NCBI RefSeq assembly: GCF_003977605.1
Contig: NZ_RYYU01000001.1
Span: 1,192,539 to 1,256,538, forward strand
Reading direction: 5' to 3'
Source of the DNA: Prevotella koreensis
GTDB taxonomy: Bacteria > Bacteroidota > Bacteroidia > Bacteroidales > Bacteroidaceae
Length of the DNA: 64,000 nt
Shown here: piece after piece, positions 9,602 to 18,903 of the stretch
Layout: the number at the start of each line of letters is the position of its first letter
Position numbering within the stretch: the first letter of the stretch is position 1
Notes under the pieces: generated by a model
The model's input: only the letters and a program-made list of their open reading frames with translations
Told to the model about the DNA's origin: nothing
Database searches by the model: none
Made by a program: the position numbers and the translations under genes

Positions 9602-10444
9602 TTAGTTTTCAGCCTCCGGAGCCTTGTCGATAAGATCCATGAACTGATCGAGTTTCGGGGTGATTATGATTTGCGTGCGACGGTTGCGCTGCTTACCCAC
9701 CTCGTTATTGTTTGTTGCAATCGGGTTATATTCGCCACGTCCGCCGGCAGTGAGACGCTTAGGATCTACGCCGTAGTGCTTCTGCAGATACTGCACAACG
9801 CTTGATGCACGCAGACAAGAGAGGTCCCAGTTGTTGCGTATGTTCTCGCGAGAAATTGGCACATTGTCGGTATTACCCTCCACCAGCACGTCATAATCTC
9901 TGTAGTCTGTTATGATCTTTGCTATCTTCGACAGAGTTTCTGCTGCGCGGTCGTTGATTTCGTAAGAACCGCTCTTATAGAGCATGTTGTCGGCAAGCGA
10001 GATATAAACCACTCCTTTAAGCACTTGTACATCCACCTCTCTCAACTCCTCTTTGGTGAGCGAGCGTGTAAGATTGTTCGTGAGCACCATGTTAAGCGAG
10101 TCGCTCTTCGACTTCACCTCCACCAAATGACGTATATACTGGTTAGACTCGTTAATCTGATCCACCAATTTCTCTATGCTGACATTGTTCTGACTTGCAT
10201 TAGACAGACTCTTATCGAGCGACTGCTGCAATAATTGGTAAGCACTCTGCGCCTGACGCAACTGGTCTTCGAGCGAACTGACACGCGAATTTGCCGCAGC
10301 AAGTTGCTCCTTGGTATTCTGCAAGTTGCTTGTCAGGTCTTTGTTCTCGAGTTTACAATTCTCCAGATCCTTCTTGCTGGCACAACCGCTCATGAAGAGT
10401 ACGCCTGCAAAGAGTGCCATCGCTAAGATACTTTTTTTCATCAC
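9602..10444 (-). CDS. OmpA-family peptidoglycan-binding lipoprotein
   Basis: 280 aa. A lipoprotein signal peptide ends with LFMSGC, so Cys21 is the likely lipid site. Residues about 25-115 are heptad-rich (LENKDLTSNLQNTKEQLA, then SSLEDQLRQAQ), predicting a coiled coil. Residues about 150-270 are an OmpA C-terminal domain, with LVEGNTDNVPI, the conserved Asp-Arg-type helix DLSCLRASSVVQYL, GRGEYNPIATN and QRNRRTQIIITPK. It probably tethers the outer membrane to peptidoglycan. Monocistronic, convergent with the GH25 gene. Confidence 0.92.
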   Translation of the reverse strand: MMKKSILAMALFAGVLFMSGCASKKDLENCKLENKDLTSNLQNTKEQLAAANSRVSSLEDQLRQAQSAYQLLQQSLDKSLSNASQNNVSIEKLVDQINESNQYIRHLVEVKSKSDSLNMVLTNNLTRSLTKEELREVDVQVLKGVVYISLADNMLYKSGSYEINDRAAETLSKIAKIITDYRDYDVLVEGNTDNVPISRENIRNNWDLSCLRASSVVQYLQKHYGVDPKRLTAGGRGEYNPIATNNNEVGKQRNRRTQIIITPKLDQFMDLIDKAPEAEN

Positions 10445-10654
10445 TTACTTTATTTATGGTTAATACTATTCCGCTTATACCATGCGGTCTTTATGCGGCA
10501 AAAGTCGTTAATATGACGAACAAAAGCAAATAATGTTGCATTACATTATGTTTTTTTAACCGAAACAGCACGAAAAAAGTTTTTATTATAGAACGAGTAT
10601 TATCCATTAATTCATTTACTCGCAATCATGGGACAAGGAAAGCCCAACGCAAAC

Positions 10655-10690
10655 GGCCGTAAATTCTACGTGAATAAACGTAAATGGGCA
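10655..10690. repeat. Short ACGTGAAT/ACGTAAAT boxes
   Basis: CGTAAATTCTACGTGAAT followed by AAACGTAAATGG resembles the ACGT boxes at 1648-1711. Too short to call a true repeat with confidence. Confidence 0.35.
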
Positions 10691-10718
10691 AACCATTTGT
10701 ATTTGTGTATATAACAAT

Positions 10719-10800
10719 TTGGGCGATTTTGGTGAGTAAAATCGGCGAAATTGGTCAGCAAATTGGGCGAAATTGCAGAGCAAAACGGGCTGTTTTGGCA
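10719..10800. repeat. 22-bp-period repeat array B
   Basis: Four units whose TTG ends fall at 10731, 10753, 10775 and 10797, exactly 22 bp apart. Cores are GGGCGATTTTG, GGCGAAATTG, GGGCGAAATTG and GGGCTGTTTTG, separated by GTGAGTAAA, GTCAGCAAA and CAGAGCAAA. It lies between the divergent OmpA and purL genes, about 155 bp before the purL -7 box. Confidence 0.85.
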
Positions 10801-10953
10801 AGGCATCAAATACAATATTAATTGCGGTGGGATATTGGTTGCAAATCAGGTAATTGTAAAAAGAAAAGTAGAGAGTCGATGAAAGGTATATTTTCACATC
10901 ACGAGTGTGGATTTTTTTTGCTTTACAGATGCACGGAAAACGAAAAAAATGCT

Positions 10954-10961
10954 TACCTTTG
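10954..10961 (+). promoter_or_regulatory. Predicted purL -7 box (TACCTTTG)
   Basis: TACCTTTG followed by CAGCG, 36 bp before the purL start codon. A strong match to the Bacteroidales consensus, nearly identical to the boxes before 16S and before the M23 gene. Confidence 0.65.
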
Positions 10962-10996
10962 CAGCGTTATCCTAATAAAGTATATACCTTACGAAT

Positions 10997-13900
10997 ATGA
11001 TATTTTTCTTCAAGACTCCGACAGCGAGCATCATCGCAACTGACGCAGACCATCAGTTGAATGCTCAAGAGATAAACGAACTGTGCTGGCTCTATGGCGA
11101 TGCCGAACTGCTCACGACCAATGGTGATTTCCAGACAGCGGTGGAAGGGTTCTTCGTCGGTCCGCGACGCGAGATGATTACACCGTGGAGCACCAATGCC
11201 GTTGAGATTACACAGAATATGAATCTCCACGGCATTGTGCGTATAGAGGAATTTTTCCCCGTGGCAGACAAGAATGCCGAGCACGACCCTATGCTGCAAC
11301 GCATGTATGAAAGGCTCGACCAGACGGTATTCACCGTGAATCATGAGCCGGAGCCAATAAAGCATGTTGAGAATCTTGAAGAATATAACGAACGTGAGGG
11401 GCTCGCTCTGTCGCCTGCCGAAATAGAATATCTGCACAGCGTGGAGAAGCAACTTGGCCGACCTCTCACCGACAGTGAGGTGTTCGGTTTTGCACAGATA
11501 AACTCCGAGCACTGCCGTCACAAGATTTTCGGAGGCAAGTTTATCATTGACGGCGAGGAGAAAGAATCGAGCCTGTTCAGCATGATAAAGAAGACCACGA
11601 AAGAAAATCCTCACAAGATTCTATCGGCATACAAGGATAACGTGGCTTTCTCGCAAGGGCCTGTTGTGGAACAGTTTGCACCAAGCGACCAATCAACAAG
11701 CGACTGGTTCCGCGTGAAAGAAATAGAAAGCGTCATCTCACTGAAGGCAGAGACGCACAATTTCCCTACCACCGTGGAACCGTTCAACGGAGCGGCGACA
11801 GGCACCGGTGGCGAAATTCGCGACCGCATGGGTGGTGGTGTAGGCTCATGGCCAATAGCCGGAACTGCCGTATATATGACAGCGTATTCACGGTTGGACG
11901 AAGGGGGAATGTTGAGCGTTGAGCGTTTAGCGTTGAGCGAAAAAAGTTGTGGTAACGATACAAGCATCGCTCAACCCTCAACCCTCAACCCTCATCGCTC
12001 AACCCTCAACCCTCAACCCTCCACAAAGCCATGGGAGCAAATACTGCCTGTGCGCGAATGGCTATACCAGACACCGGAACAGATATTGATAAAGGCATCT
12101 AACGGAGCGAGCGACTTCGGAAACAAGTTCGGCCAACCGCTGATTACCGGTTCGGTTCTCACTTTCGAACATCAGGAAGGTAATGAGAAATACGCTTACG
12201 ACAAGGTGATAATGCTTGCCGGAGGAGTAGGTTACGGAACGAAACGCGACTGCCTGAAGAAAGAACCGCAGACAGGAAATAAGATTGTTGTGGTGGGTGG
12301 CGACAACTACCGTATCGGTCTTGGCGGAGGTTCGGTATCGTCTGTTGATACCGGCAGATACAGCAACGGCATCGAGTTGAACGCCATACAGCGCGCCAAC
12401 CCGGAGATGCAGAAGCGTGCTTATAATCTCGTCAGGGCACTGTGTGAGGAAGAGATAAATCCCGTTGTCAGCATACACGACCACGGAAGTGCAGGTCATG
12501 TGAACTGCCTTTCAGAACTCGTTGAGGAATGTGGCGGCGAGATAGACATGACAAAACTGCCGATTGGCGACAAAACGCTGTCGGCAAAAGAGATAATTGC
12601 CAACGAGAGTCAGGAGCGAATGGGACTGCTGATAGACGAGAAGCACATCGACCACGTGCGCCGTATTGCCGAGCGCGAGCGTGCACCGCTGTATGTGGTG
12701 GGCGAGACCACGGGCGATGCTCACTTCTCATTCCGTCAGGGTGACGGTAAAAAACCGTTCGATCTCGACGTGGCACAGATGTTCGGACATTCACCTGTCA
12801 CGGTGATGCAGGACGAAACGGTGGAGCGTCACTATGAAAATGTAAGTTACGATAATGCCAACGCAAACCTCGACACACTCTTGAAGCGTGTGCTATCGCT
12901 TGAGGCTGTGGCTTGCAAAGACTGGCTCACAAACAAGGTGGACCGTTCGGTGACGGGCAAGGTGGCACGTCAGCAGTGCCAAGGCGAGATACAGTTGCCG
13001 TTGAGCGACTGCGGTGTGGTGGCACTCGACTACCGCGGCGTGAAAGGAATTGCCACGGCTTTGGGTCATGCTCCACAAGCAGCGCTTGCCAATCCGGCAG
13101 CCGGCAGCGTACTCTCTGTTGCCGAATCGCTGACAAACATCGTGTGGGCACCACTCGAAGAGGGGCTCGACAGTGTTTCGCTCTCGGCAAACTGGATGTG
13201 GCCTTGCCGCTCGCAGAAAGGTGAGGATGCACGACTCTACGCGGCAGTGGAAGCACTATCCGACTTCTGTTGCGAACTGCACATCAACGTTCCGACTGGA
13301 AAAGACTCACTTTCTATGAGTCAACAATATCCCAACGGCGAGAAAATCATCGCTCCGGGAACAGTGATAGTAAGTTCGGGCGGCGAAGTGGCAGACGTGA
13401 GGAAAGTGGTTTCGCCTGTAATGGTGAACGACAAAGCCACCACGTTATATCACATAGACTTCTCATACGACGAACAACGGCTCGGCGGAAGTGCCTTCGC
13501 ACAGACCCACGGCAAGGTGGGCGACGACGTGCCGACGGTGAAAGACCCGGAATATTTCCGCAATGCGTTCAACGCCGTGCAAGATTTGATAAATCAAGGG
13601 CTCGTTATGGCCGGTCATGACATCAGTGCCGGAGGACTAATAACAACTCTGCTCGAAATGACATTTGCCAACCGTGAGGGCGGAATGAATATTGACTTGA
13701 GTGCATTTGAAGGCAACGACATGGTGAAAATATTGTTCGCCGAAAATCCCGGAGCGGTGATTCAGATTGCCGACAGTGACATAGCGACAGTAGAAGCAGT
13801 GCTCGACAAGGCCGAAATAAGTTATGCACAGATAGGAAAACCTGACCCGCTACGCTATATCGTGGTGCAGAAAGACAGTTTCTGTCATTGCTTCGACATT

Positions 13901-14986
13901 GACGATATGCGCAATGCGTGGTATGAAACATCTCATCTGCTTGACCGCAAGCAGAGTTTCAACGGCTGTGCAGACGAACGCGCGAAGAACTATAAGAACC
14001 AACCGCTGGAGATGAAGTTCAAAGAAGACTTCACAGGTAAATTGGAACAATACGGACTGGGGACGCTGAGAGAGGAAAGGATGTTGAGCGTTGAGCGTTT
14101 AGCGTTGAGCGAAAACGACTCTGATAAAACCTCATCGCTCCACTCGGCTCCGTCAGGAGACGCTTTCGAAGCAAAGCGAAGAAAGAACCCTCATCGCTCA
14201 ACCCTCAACCTACCCAAGGCCGCTATAATACGCGAGAAGGGAACAAACGGCGAGCGAGAAATGGCTTACTCATTATGGCTTGCAGGCTTTGATGTGAAAG
14301 ACGTGATGATGACAGACCTCATCAGCGGTCGCGAAACACTCGACGAGGTGAATATGATAGTGTTCTGCGGTGGTTTCTCAAACTCTGACGTTCTTGGCAG
14401 CGCGAAGGGTTGGGCCGGTGCGTTCCTTTTCAACCCGAAAGCAAAAGAGGCTCTCGAAAGATTTTATGAACGCGAGGACACACTGTCGCTCGGTATTTGT
14501 AACGGTTGCCAACTCATGGTGGAACTCGGACTGCTGGAAGAAAAAGAAATGCGGGGAGCGAACAGAGACAGCAAAAAACGTACACGCATGCTGCATAATG
14601 ACAGTCACAAGTTTGAGAGTTGCTTCGTCTCACTCGCCATACCGGAGAACAACAGTGTGATGCTAAGTTCGCTGAGTGGCACAAAACTCGGCATCTGGGT
14701 TGCACACGGAGAGGGTAAGTTCTCGCTTCCGGAACCGGAGGAGAAATATAACATCATTGCGAAATATAATTATCATAACTACCCGGGCAATCCCAATGGC
14801 AGCGACTACGACACTGCGGGTATCTGCTCTAAGGACGGTCGCCACCTCGCAATGATGCCACACTTTGAGCGTGCAATATTCCCTTGGCAGAACGCATGGT
14901 ATCCGCAAGACCGCCGAAAAGATGAGGTGACACCGTGGATTGAGGCTTTCGTCAACGCACGCAAGTGGATTGAGGCGAGACAGTAA
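10997..14986 (+). CDS. purL: Phosphoribosylformylglycinamidine synthase, large single-chain form
   Basis: 1329 aa. Catalyses the ATP- and glutamine-dependent step from FGAR to FGAM in purine synthesis. The order is N-terminal domain, linker (FAQINSEHCRHKIFGG), the two synthetase halves (SLKAETHNFPTTVEPFNGAATGTGG is read across 11741-11815) and a C-terminal glutaminase with LGICNGCQLMVELG and the HGEG segment. It is about 90 residues longer than I expect for Bacteroidetes relatives. The excess is two in-frame insertions of 7-bp repeat DNA, at residues about 305-342 (MLSVERLALSEK) and 1029-1071 (MLSVERLALSEN). The first falls in a loop before KPWEQILPVREWLYQTPEQ, the second in the linker before the glutaminase. 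Catalytic motifs are intact, so the enzyme is probably active. Confidence 0.95.
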   Translation: MIFFFKTPTASIIATDADHQLNAQEINELCWLYGDAELLTTNGDFQTAVEGFFVGPRREMITPWSTNAVEITQNMNLHGIVRIEEFFPVADKNAEHDPMLQRMYERLDQTVFTVNHEPEPIKHVENLEEYNEREGLALSPAEIEYLHSVEKQLGRPLTDSEVFGFAQINSEHCRHKIFGGKFIIDGEEKESSLFSMIKKTTKENPHKILSAYKDNVAFSQGPVVEQFAPSDQSTSDWFRVKEIESVISLKAETHNFPTTVEPFNGAATGTGGEIRDRMGGGVGSWPIAGTAVYMTAYSRLDEGGMLSVERLALSEKSCGNDTSIAQPSTLNPHRSTLNPQPSTKPWEQILPVREWLYQTPEQILIKASNGASDFGNKFGQPLITGSVLTFEHQEGNEKYAYDKVIMLAGGVGYGTKRDCLKKEPQTGNKIVVVGGDNYRIGLGGGSVSSVDTGRYSNGIELNAIQRANPEMQKRAYNLVRALCEEEINPVVSIHDHGSAGHVNCLSELVEECGGEIDMTKLPIGDKTLSAKEIIANESQERMGLLIDEKHIDHVRRIAERERAPLYVVGETTGDAHFSFRQGDGKKPFDLDVAQMFGHSPVTVMQDETVERHYENVSYDNANANLDTLLKRVLSLEAVACKDWLTNKVDRSVTGKVARQQCQGEIQLPLSDCGVVALDYRGVKGIATALGHAPQAALANPAAGSVLSVAESLTNIVWAPLEEGLDSVSLSANWMWPCRSQKGEDARLYAAVEALSDFCCELHINVPTGKDSLSMSQQYPNGEKIIAPGTVIVSSGGEVADVRKVVSPVMVNDKATTLYHIDFSYDEQRLGGSAFAQTHGKVGDDVPTVKDPEYFRNAFNAVQDLINQGLVMAGHDISAGGLITTLLEMTFANREGGMNIDLSAFEGNDMVKILFAENPGAVIQIADSDIATVEAVLDKAEISYAQIGKPDPLRYIVVQKDSFCHCFDIDDMRNAWYETSHLLDRKQSFNGCADERAKNYKNQPLEMKFKEDFTGKLEQYGLGTLREERMLSVERLALSENDSDKTSSLHSAPSGDAFEAKRRKNPHRSTLNLPKAAIIREKGTNGEREMAYSLWLAGFDVKDVMMTDLISGRETLDEVNMIVFCGGFSNSDVLGSAKGWAGAFLFNPKAKEALERFYEREDTLSLGICNGCQLMVELGLLEEKEMRGANRDSKKRTRMLHNDSHKFESCFVSLAIPENNSVMLSSLSGTKLGIWVAHGEGKFSLPEPEEKYNIIAKYNYHNYPGNPNGSDYDTAGICSKDGRHLAMMPHFERAIFPWQNAWYPQDRRKDEVTPWIEAFVNARKWIEARQ
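11909..12022 (+). repeat. 7-bp repeat insertion 1 inside purL
   Basis: Left arm: GTTGAGC, GTTGAGC, GTTTAGC, GTTGAGC from 11911. Right arm (about 11965-12021): inverted heptads CAACCCT and CATCGCT. Between them are about 25 bp of unique DNA. The insertion keeps the purL frame. The third heptad carries T where intergenic arrays have G; with G the frame would read a TGA stop. Confidence 0.9.
14081..14210 (+). repeat. 7-bp repeat insertion 2 inside purL
   Basis: Starts with the same 35-bp left module as insertion 1, again with GTTTAGC as third heptad. A 45-bp segment at 14143-14187 is the exact reverse complement of 15616-15660. The right arm is inverted heptads (CATCGCT, CAACCCT). Frame is preserved. 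Confidence 0.9.
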
Positions 14987-15016
14987 TGTTGAATAAGTAA
15001 TACATCAGAAATACAA

Positions 15017-15568
15017 GTGGCTTTGAACAATATATATTTAGAGTCGTTCAGGACTTTCTTTAAAATCGGCGCGGTGACATTCGGCGGCGGATATGCCATG
15101 ATACCCATCATCGAAACAGAGGTGGTGGATAAACATCAATGGGTAAATAAAGAGGAACTACTCGACTTTATTGCCATTGCACAGAGCACTCCGGGGGTGT
15201 TTGCTGTAAACATCAGCACATTCATCGGTTATAAACTGCGCGGAACGAAAGGGGCGATATGCGCCACAATGGGTGCCGCCCTACCCTCGTTTCTCATAAT
15301 ACTTCTCATCGCGATATTCTTCCATCAATTCCAAGACAATAAGGTTATCGCATCAATATTCAACGGCATACGTCCTGCGGTGGTGGCGCTCATTGCCGTC
15401 CCGACATTCAACCTCGCGACAAGCGCGCGCATAACACTTTCCAACTGCTGGATTCCCATTGCCTGCGCATTGGCGATATACCCCATCGGAGTGTCTCCGA
15501 TATTGATAATTATCGCTGCTGGAGTGTGCGGATATATTTATGGGAAATATATTAAACCGACGGAGTGA
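15017..15568 (+). CDS. Chromate transporter family protein, half-size (first of pair)
   Basis: 183 aa, one CHR domain. FFKIGAVTFGGGYAMIPIIE at the start is the family signature, followed by LDFIAIAQSTPGVFAVN and NGIRPAVVALI. About five to six hydrophobic segments. Short-chain ChrA-type proteins work as pairs of half-transporters and export chromate in studied cases; the true substrate in a gut or oral anaerobe is uncertain. The apparent start is GTG at 15017, 30 bp after purL; the next in-frame TTG is 15023. The partner lies 213 bp downstream, separated by a heptad array. Confidence 0.87.
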   Translation: MALNNIYLESFRTFFKIGAVTFGGGYAMIPIIETEVVDKHQWVNKEELLDFIAIAQSTPGVFAVNISTFIGYKLRGTKGAICATMGAALPSFLIILLIAIFFHQFQDNKVIASIFNGIRPAVVALIAVPTFNLATSARITLSNCWIPIACALAIYPIGVSPILIIIAAGVCGYIYGKYIKPTE

Positions 15569-15580
15569 GGGGAGGGAAGG

Positions 15581-15716
15581 TTGAGCGTTGAGCGTTGAGC
15601 GTTGAGGGTGGAGCGTTCTTTCTTCGCTTTGCTTCGAAAGCGTCTCCTGACGGAGCCGAGCGGAGCGTTGAGGGTTGAGCGTTGAGCGATGAGTGATGAG
15701 GGTTGAGCGAATCTAT
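15581..15716 (+). repeat. 7-bp repeat array between the two chromate transporter genes
   Basis: GTTGAGC-type heptads (GTTGAGC, GTTGAGG, GATGAGT) on both sides of a 45-bp unique module at 15616-15660. That module occurs exactly inverted in purL at 14143-14187. Here the heptads on both sides have the same orientation, unlike in purL. Confidence 0.88.
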
Positions 15717-15781
15717 TAAAATATTTCAGATGTTCACAATAAGTCATAAGTATGTGTTTCTCTATATAAAATAAAGTAACA

Positions 15782-16357
15782 ATGATATACCTATATCTCT
15801 TTATAACTTTCTTTGAGATTGGTCTCTTCGGTTTTGGCGGCGGATATGGCATGCTGTCGCTGATACAGAACGAGGTGGTGCGCACCCATCACTGGCTCAC
15901 GATGAGTGAGTTTACGGACATCGTGGCCATCAGTCAGATGACACCGGGACCTATAGGCATCAACTCTGCGACATATTGCGGATACGCTGCAGTGAAGCAT
16001 GCCGGGTATGACGGAGTGATGGCAGTGCTCGGTAGTGCCACCGCAACATTCGCACTGGTGCTCCCATCGTTGATAATGATGATATTGATAAGCAAGATGT
16101 TCATAAAATACATGGACACACCAATGGTGAAAAGCGTGTTCCTCGGTCTGCGACCCGCCGTAGTGGGACTGCTGGGTGCGGCGACAATGATGCTTATGAC
16201 ACCGGAAAATTTCGGCACTCCTACCGAAACTCCGTGGCAGTTCTGGATAAGCGTGGCACTATTTGCGGCCTGCTTCATAGGAACAAAGTTCCTGAAAGTA
16301 AACCCTATAAGAATGATATTATACAGCGGCTTTGCCGGTTTGCTTCTGCTATACTGA
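15782..16357 (+). CDS. Chromate transporter family protein, half-size (second of pair)
   Basis: 191 aa, one CHR domain. FFEIGLFGFGGGYGMLSLIQ is the N-terminal signature, followed by DIVAISQMTPGPIGINSATY and LGLRPAVVGLLGAA. Homologous to the preceding gene but clearly diverged, as expected for the two halves of a split ChrA. Ends 38 bp before a strong hairpin. Confidence 0.88.
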   Translation: MIYLYLFITFFEIGLFGFGGGYGMLSLIQNEVVRTHHWLTMSEFTDIVAISQMTPGPIGINSATYCGYAAVKHAGYDGVMAVLGSATATFALVLPSLIMMILISKMFIKYMDTPMVKSVFLGLRPAVVGLLGAATMMLMTPENFGTPTETPWQFWISVALFAACFIGTKFLKVNPIRMILYSGFAGLLLLY

Positions 16358-16394
16358 CGTTAACAATCAACAATATAATACCGGAGAAAAAAGA

Positions 16395-16435
16395 AACCGA
16401 CCCCAAAAGCGATTCAAACACTTTTGGGGTCGGTT
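16395..16435. terminator. Strong hairpin between convergent genes
   Basis: AACCGACCCCAAAAG at 16395-16409 pairs perfectly with 16421-16435 around an 11-nt loop. It serves the chromate transporter gene and possibly the convergent M3 peptidase. Confidence 0.85.
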
Positions 16436-16452
16436 CTTATTACTCGGCATTT

Positions 16453-18600
16453 TTACATTCCTCTTGCCTTAAGCAGAGCAGCCGCATCGGGCGACTTCAT
16501 GCCGGTGAAGTTGGTGAATGTCTGCATCAGGTCTTCCGTATTGCCACGGCTCAGCACCTTATCACGGAAAGCCTGGCCTACCGACGGATTCAGAGCACCG
16601 TTCTTTTCAAAGTAGTTGGCGCAGTTCTCGGCAAGCACTTCGCTCCACAGATAACTGTAATATCCGGCAGCATAACCACCACCCCACACATGATTGAAGT
16701 ATGAAGTGCGGTAACGTGGAGGTATCTGATAGTTGAGAAGTCCGATTTCTTTCAGCACTTTTTTCTCGAAGTCATTGGCTTTATCGGCCGTTGGAATCTC
16801 TGAAGAAGCAAGGCAATGCCATGCAAGGTCGGCACAAGTGGCAGCAAGATTCTCGCCCAACGCATAAGCAGAGTGGAAGTTTAGAGACTCAAGCATCTTT
16901 TTCTTCAGTTCCTCCGGCATTGACTTACCAGTCTTATAGTGCTTTGCATAGTTGGCAAAGACTTCAGGAACAACGGCGAACGACTCGTTGAACTGTGATG
17001 GCATTTCCACAAAGTCACGTGAAACAGATGTTCCGCTCAATGTATTGTAGTAACAATCGGAAAGCATTCCGTGCAACGCGTGTCCAAATTCGTGGAACAT
17101 TGTCGTCACCTCACTCCATGTAAGAAGAGTTGGTTGACCCTCCGGTGCCTTTGCACTGTTGCACACATTATATATAATAGGTATTTGTTCACGCTGACGA
17201 CTCTGATTTGCAAAAGCATCCATCCATGCTCCACCGCGCTTTGTGGGACGACGGAAATAGTCGCAATAGAAAAGAGCCAACTGCTTTCCGTCCTTGTCTA
17301 TAACATCAAACACCTTCATATCGGGGTGATATGTCGGTAGGTCTTTGCGCTCTTTGAATGAAAGACCGTAAGCCTTGTTCGCAGCATAGAACACTCCGTT
17401 GAAGAGAACAGAGTCGATGTCGAAATAAGGTTTCACATCATCATCAGAGAAATTGAATTTCTCTTTCTTCATTTTGGCAGAATAATAGAAGCGGTCGTAA
17501 GGCTGAAGTTTGAAGTCAGCCCCCATTGTCTTTCGTGCGTATGCTTCTATTTCGTTTGTCTCAGCCTCTGCTTTCGGAGTATAAACGGCAATCAGTTGCT
17601 TTAAGAAAGCATACACATTGTCGGTGTTTTTAGCCATAGTGTCGTCTAATGAGTAAGAAGCATAGTTCTTATAGCCCATCAGTTCGGCTTTCTCGGCACG
17701 CAATTTGGCAATTTCCACGATAAATGGGAAGTTGTTATATTGTCCTGTACCGTCTGCACGATGAGTCGAAGCCTCATATACACGCTTGCGCAGGTCGCGG
17801 TTATCAAGGCTTGCCAATATCGGCTGCTGTGTGGTATTCACGATAACTATGCAATAAGGTGCCTTTCCGCCACGGCTTTCCGCGTCTTTCTTACACTGTG
17901 CTATGTCAGCATCACTCAGTCCGGCAAGTTCCTCACGGGTGTTCACCCATACCGCAGCATCATTCGTAGCCGCAGGCAACACATTGCCGAACTCCTGCTG
18001 CAATGCAGCGATGCGGTTGTTTATCTCCTCCATTCTCGCTTTCTTATCTGCCGGCAGGAGTGCTCCCGAACGCACGAACCCCTTATACACCTCCTCAAGA
18101 AGTTTCTTATCTTCGCCCTTGAGAGTGTTGCGCTCGTTGTCATATACATATTTCACACGCTCGAAGAACTTCTGGTTTAATGATATTTCGTTCTCCAATG
18201 CGGTGAGCAAAGGAATTGCTTCATCCTCTGCCGTTGCCAGTTCCGGTGTCTTATGTGCGTTTGTCAGTGCGAAGAACACGTTAGACACACTGCCAAGCAA
18301 CTGCCCACTATTCTCGTATGCGAGGATAGTGTTCTTGAAAGTGGGTTTCTCCGGATTGTCAACAATACGTCTGATTTCCGCACGTTTCTGCTCTATCCCT
18401 GCTTTCAGAGCAGGAAGATAGTCGCTCGCCTTAACGATACCGAAGTTCGGTGCGCCATAAGGCAACGTGCTTCTGTTCATCAACGGATTTCCATCCTTAA
18501 CATTCAATTTAGTGTTGTCATCTGTTATTGCTGCCGTTGCACCCATCATTGTCGATGCAAGCCCCGCCGCCAACAAATACTTTCCAAATTTGTTATTCAT
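16453..18600 (-). CDS. dcp: M3 family peptidyl-dipeptidase (Dcp-like), exported
   Basis: 715 aa. An N-terminal signal peptide (YLLAAGLASTMMGATAA) is followed by a full M3 zinc peptidase. The zinc site MFHEFGHALHGML is at about residue 500, with the downstream glutamate in VEMPSQFNESF. FFRRPTKRGGAWMDAF and the C-terminal GGGYAAGYYSYLWSEV are family signatures that carry substrate-binding tyrosines. It removes dipeptides from the C-terminus of oligopeptides, here presumably in the periplasm. Length minus signal matches E. coli Dcp. Single gene, with its own predicted promoter. Confidence 0.92.
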   Translation of the reverse strand: MNNKFGKYLLAAGLASTMMGATAAITDDNTKLNVKDGNPLMNRSTLPYGAPNFGIVKASDYLPALKAGIEQKRAEIRRIVDNPEKPTFKNTILAYENSGQLLGSVSNVFFALTNAHKTPELATAEDEAIPLLTALENEISLNQKFFERVKYVYDNERNTLKGEDKKLLEEVYKGFVRSGALLPADKKARMEEINNRIAALQQEFGNVLPAATNDAAVWVNTREELAGLSDADIAQCKKDAESRGGKAPYCIVIVNTTQQPILASLDNRDLRKRVYEASTHRADGTGQYNNFPFIVEIAKLRAEKAELMGYKNYASYSLDDTMAKNTDNVYAFLKQLIAVYTPKAEAETNEIEAYARKTMGADFKLQPYDRFYYSAKMKKEKFNFSDDDVKPYFDIDSVLFNGVFYAANKAYGLSFKERKDLPTYHPDMKVFDVIDKDGKQLALFYCDYFRRPTKRGGAWMDAFANQSRQREQIPIIYNVCNSAKAPEGQPTLLTWSEVTTMFHEFGHALHGMLSDCYYNTLSGTSVSRDFVEMPSQFNESFAVVPEVFANYAKHYKTGKSMPEELKKKMLESLNFHSAYALGENLAATCADLAWHCLASSEIPTADKANDFEKKVLKEIGLLNYQIPPRYRTSYFNHVWGGGYAAGYYSYLWSEVLAENCANYFEKNGALNPSVGQAFRDKVLSRGNTEDLMQTFTNFTGMKSPDAAALLKARGM

Positions 18601-18677
18601 AGTTTAAATTTAAATAATTGATAATTTCCTATTCAAGTGTTTTGCCATTTCTCTATATATCAACGTACATGGCTTTG

Positions 18678-18685
18678 CAAAAATA
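18678..18685 (-). promoter_or_regulatory. Predicted -7 box (TATTTTTG) for the M3 peptidase
   Basis: Minus-strand TATTTTTG followed by CAAAG, about 78 bp before the start codon. Matches TAnnTTTG. The rest of 18601-18903 holds no gene. Confidence 0.5.
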
Positions 18686-18832
18686 GGAATAAAAAGCGAC
18701 AAAACAACTCCATTTTGTGTTTTTTAACCATATCTGACATAAAATGCGACAGCATATCCGGGCAGATTATTCATAACCTACCGGGCTAAATGAGAATCAT
18801 TTATGAATACGGATAAAGAACTACAAAAAAAC

Positions 18833-18873
18833 AAAACAACCCCAATGCTTATGAACATCGGGGCTGTTGTTTT
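18833..18873 (-). terminator. Hairpin terminator after the susA-like gene
   Basis: AAAACAAC and CCCCAATG at 18833-18847 pair with CATCGGGG and GTTGTTTT at 18856-18873. It lies 31 bp after the stop of the susA-like gene on the minus strand, at the end of the malQ operon. Confidence 0.7.
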
Positions 18874-18903
18874 ATTCTAAGGATTACACATTAAACGGAC
18901 AAA

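Noticed and set aside
10616..10897. 93-codon minus-strand frame upstream of purL
   Set aside because: It spans the 22-bp array, has no family resemblance and lies antisense to a promoter region.
10997..14986. purL as a pseudogene or frameshifted gene
   Set aside because: The frame is continuous, both insertions are multiples of three without stops, and synthetase and glutaminase motifs are intact.
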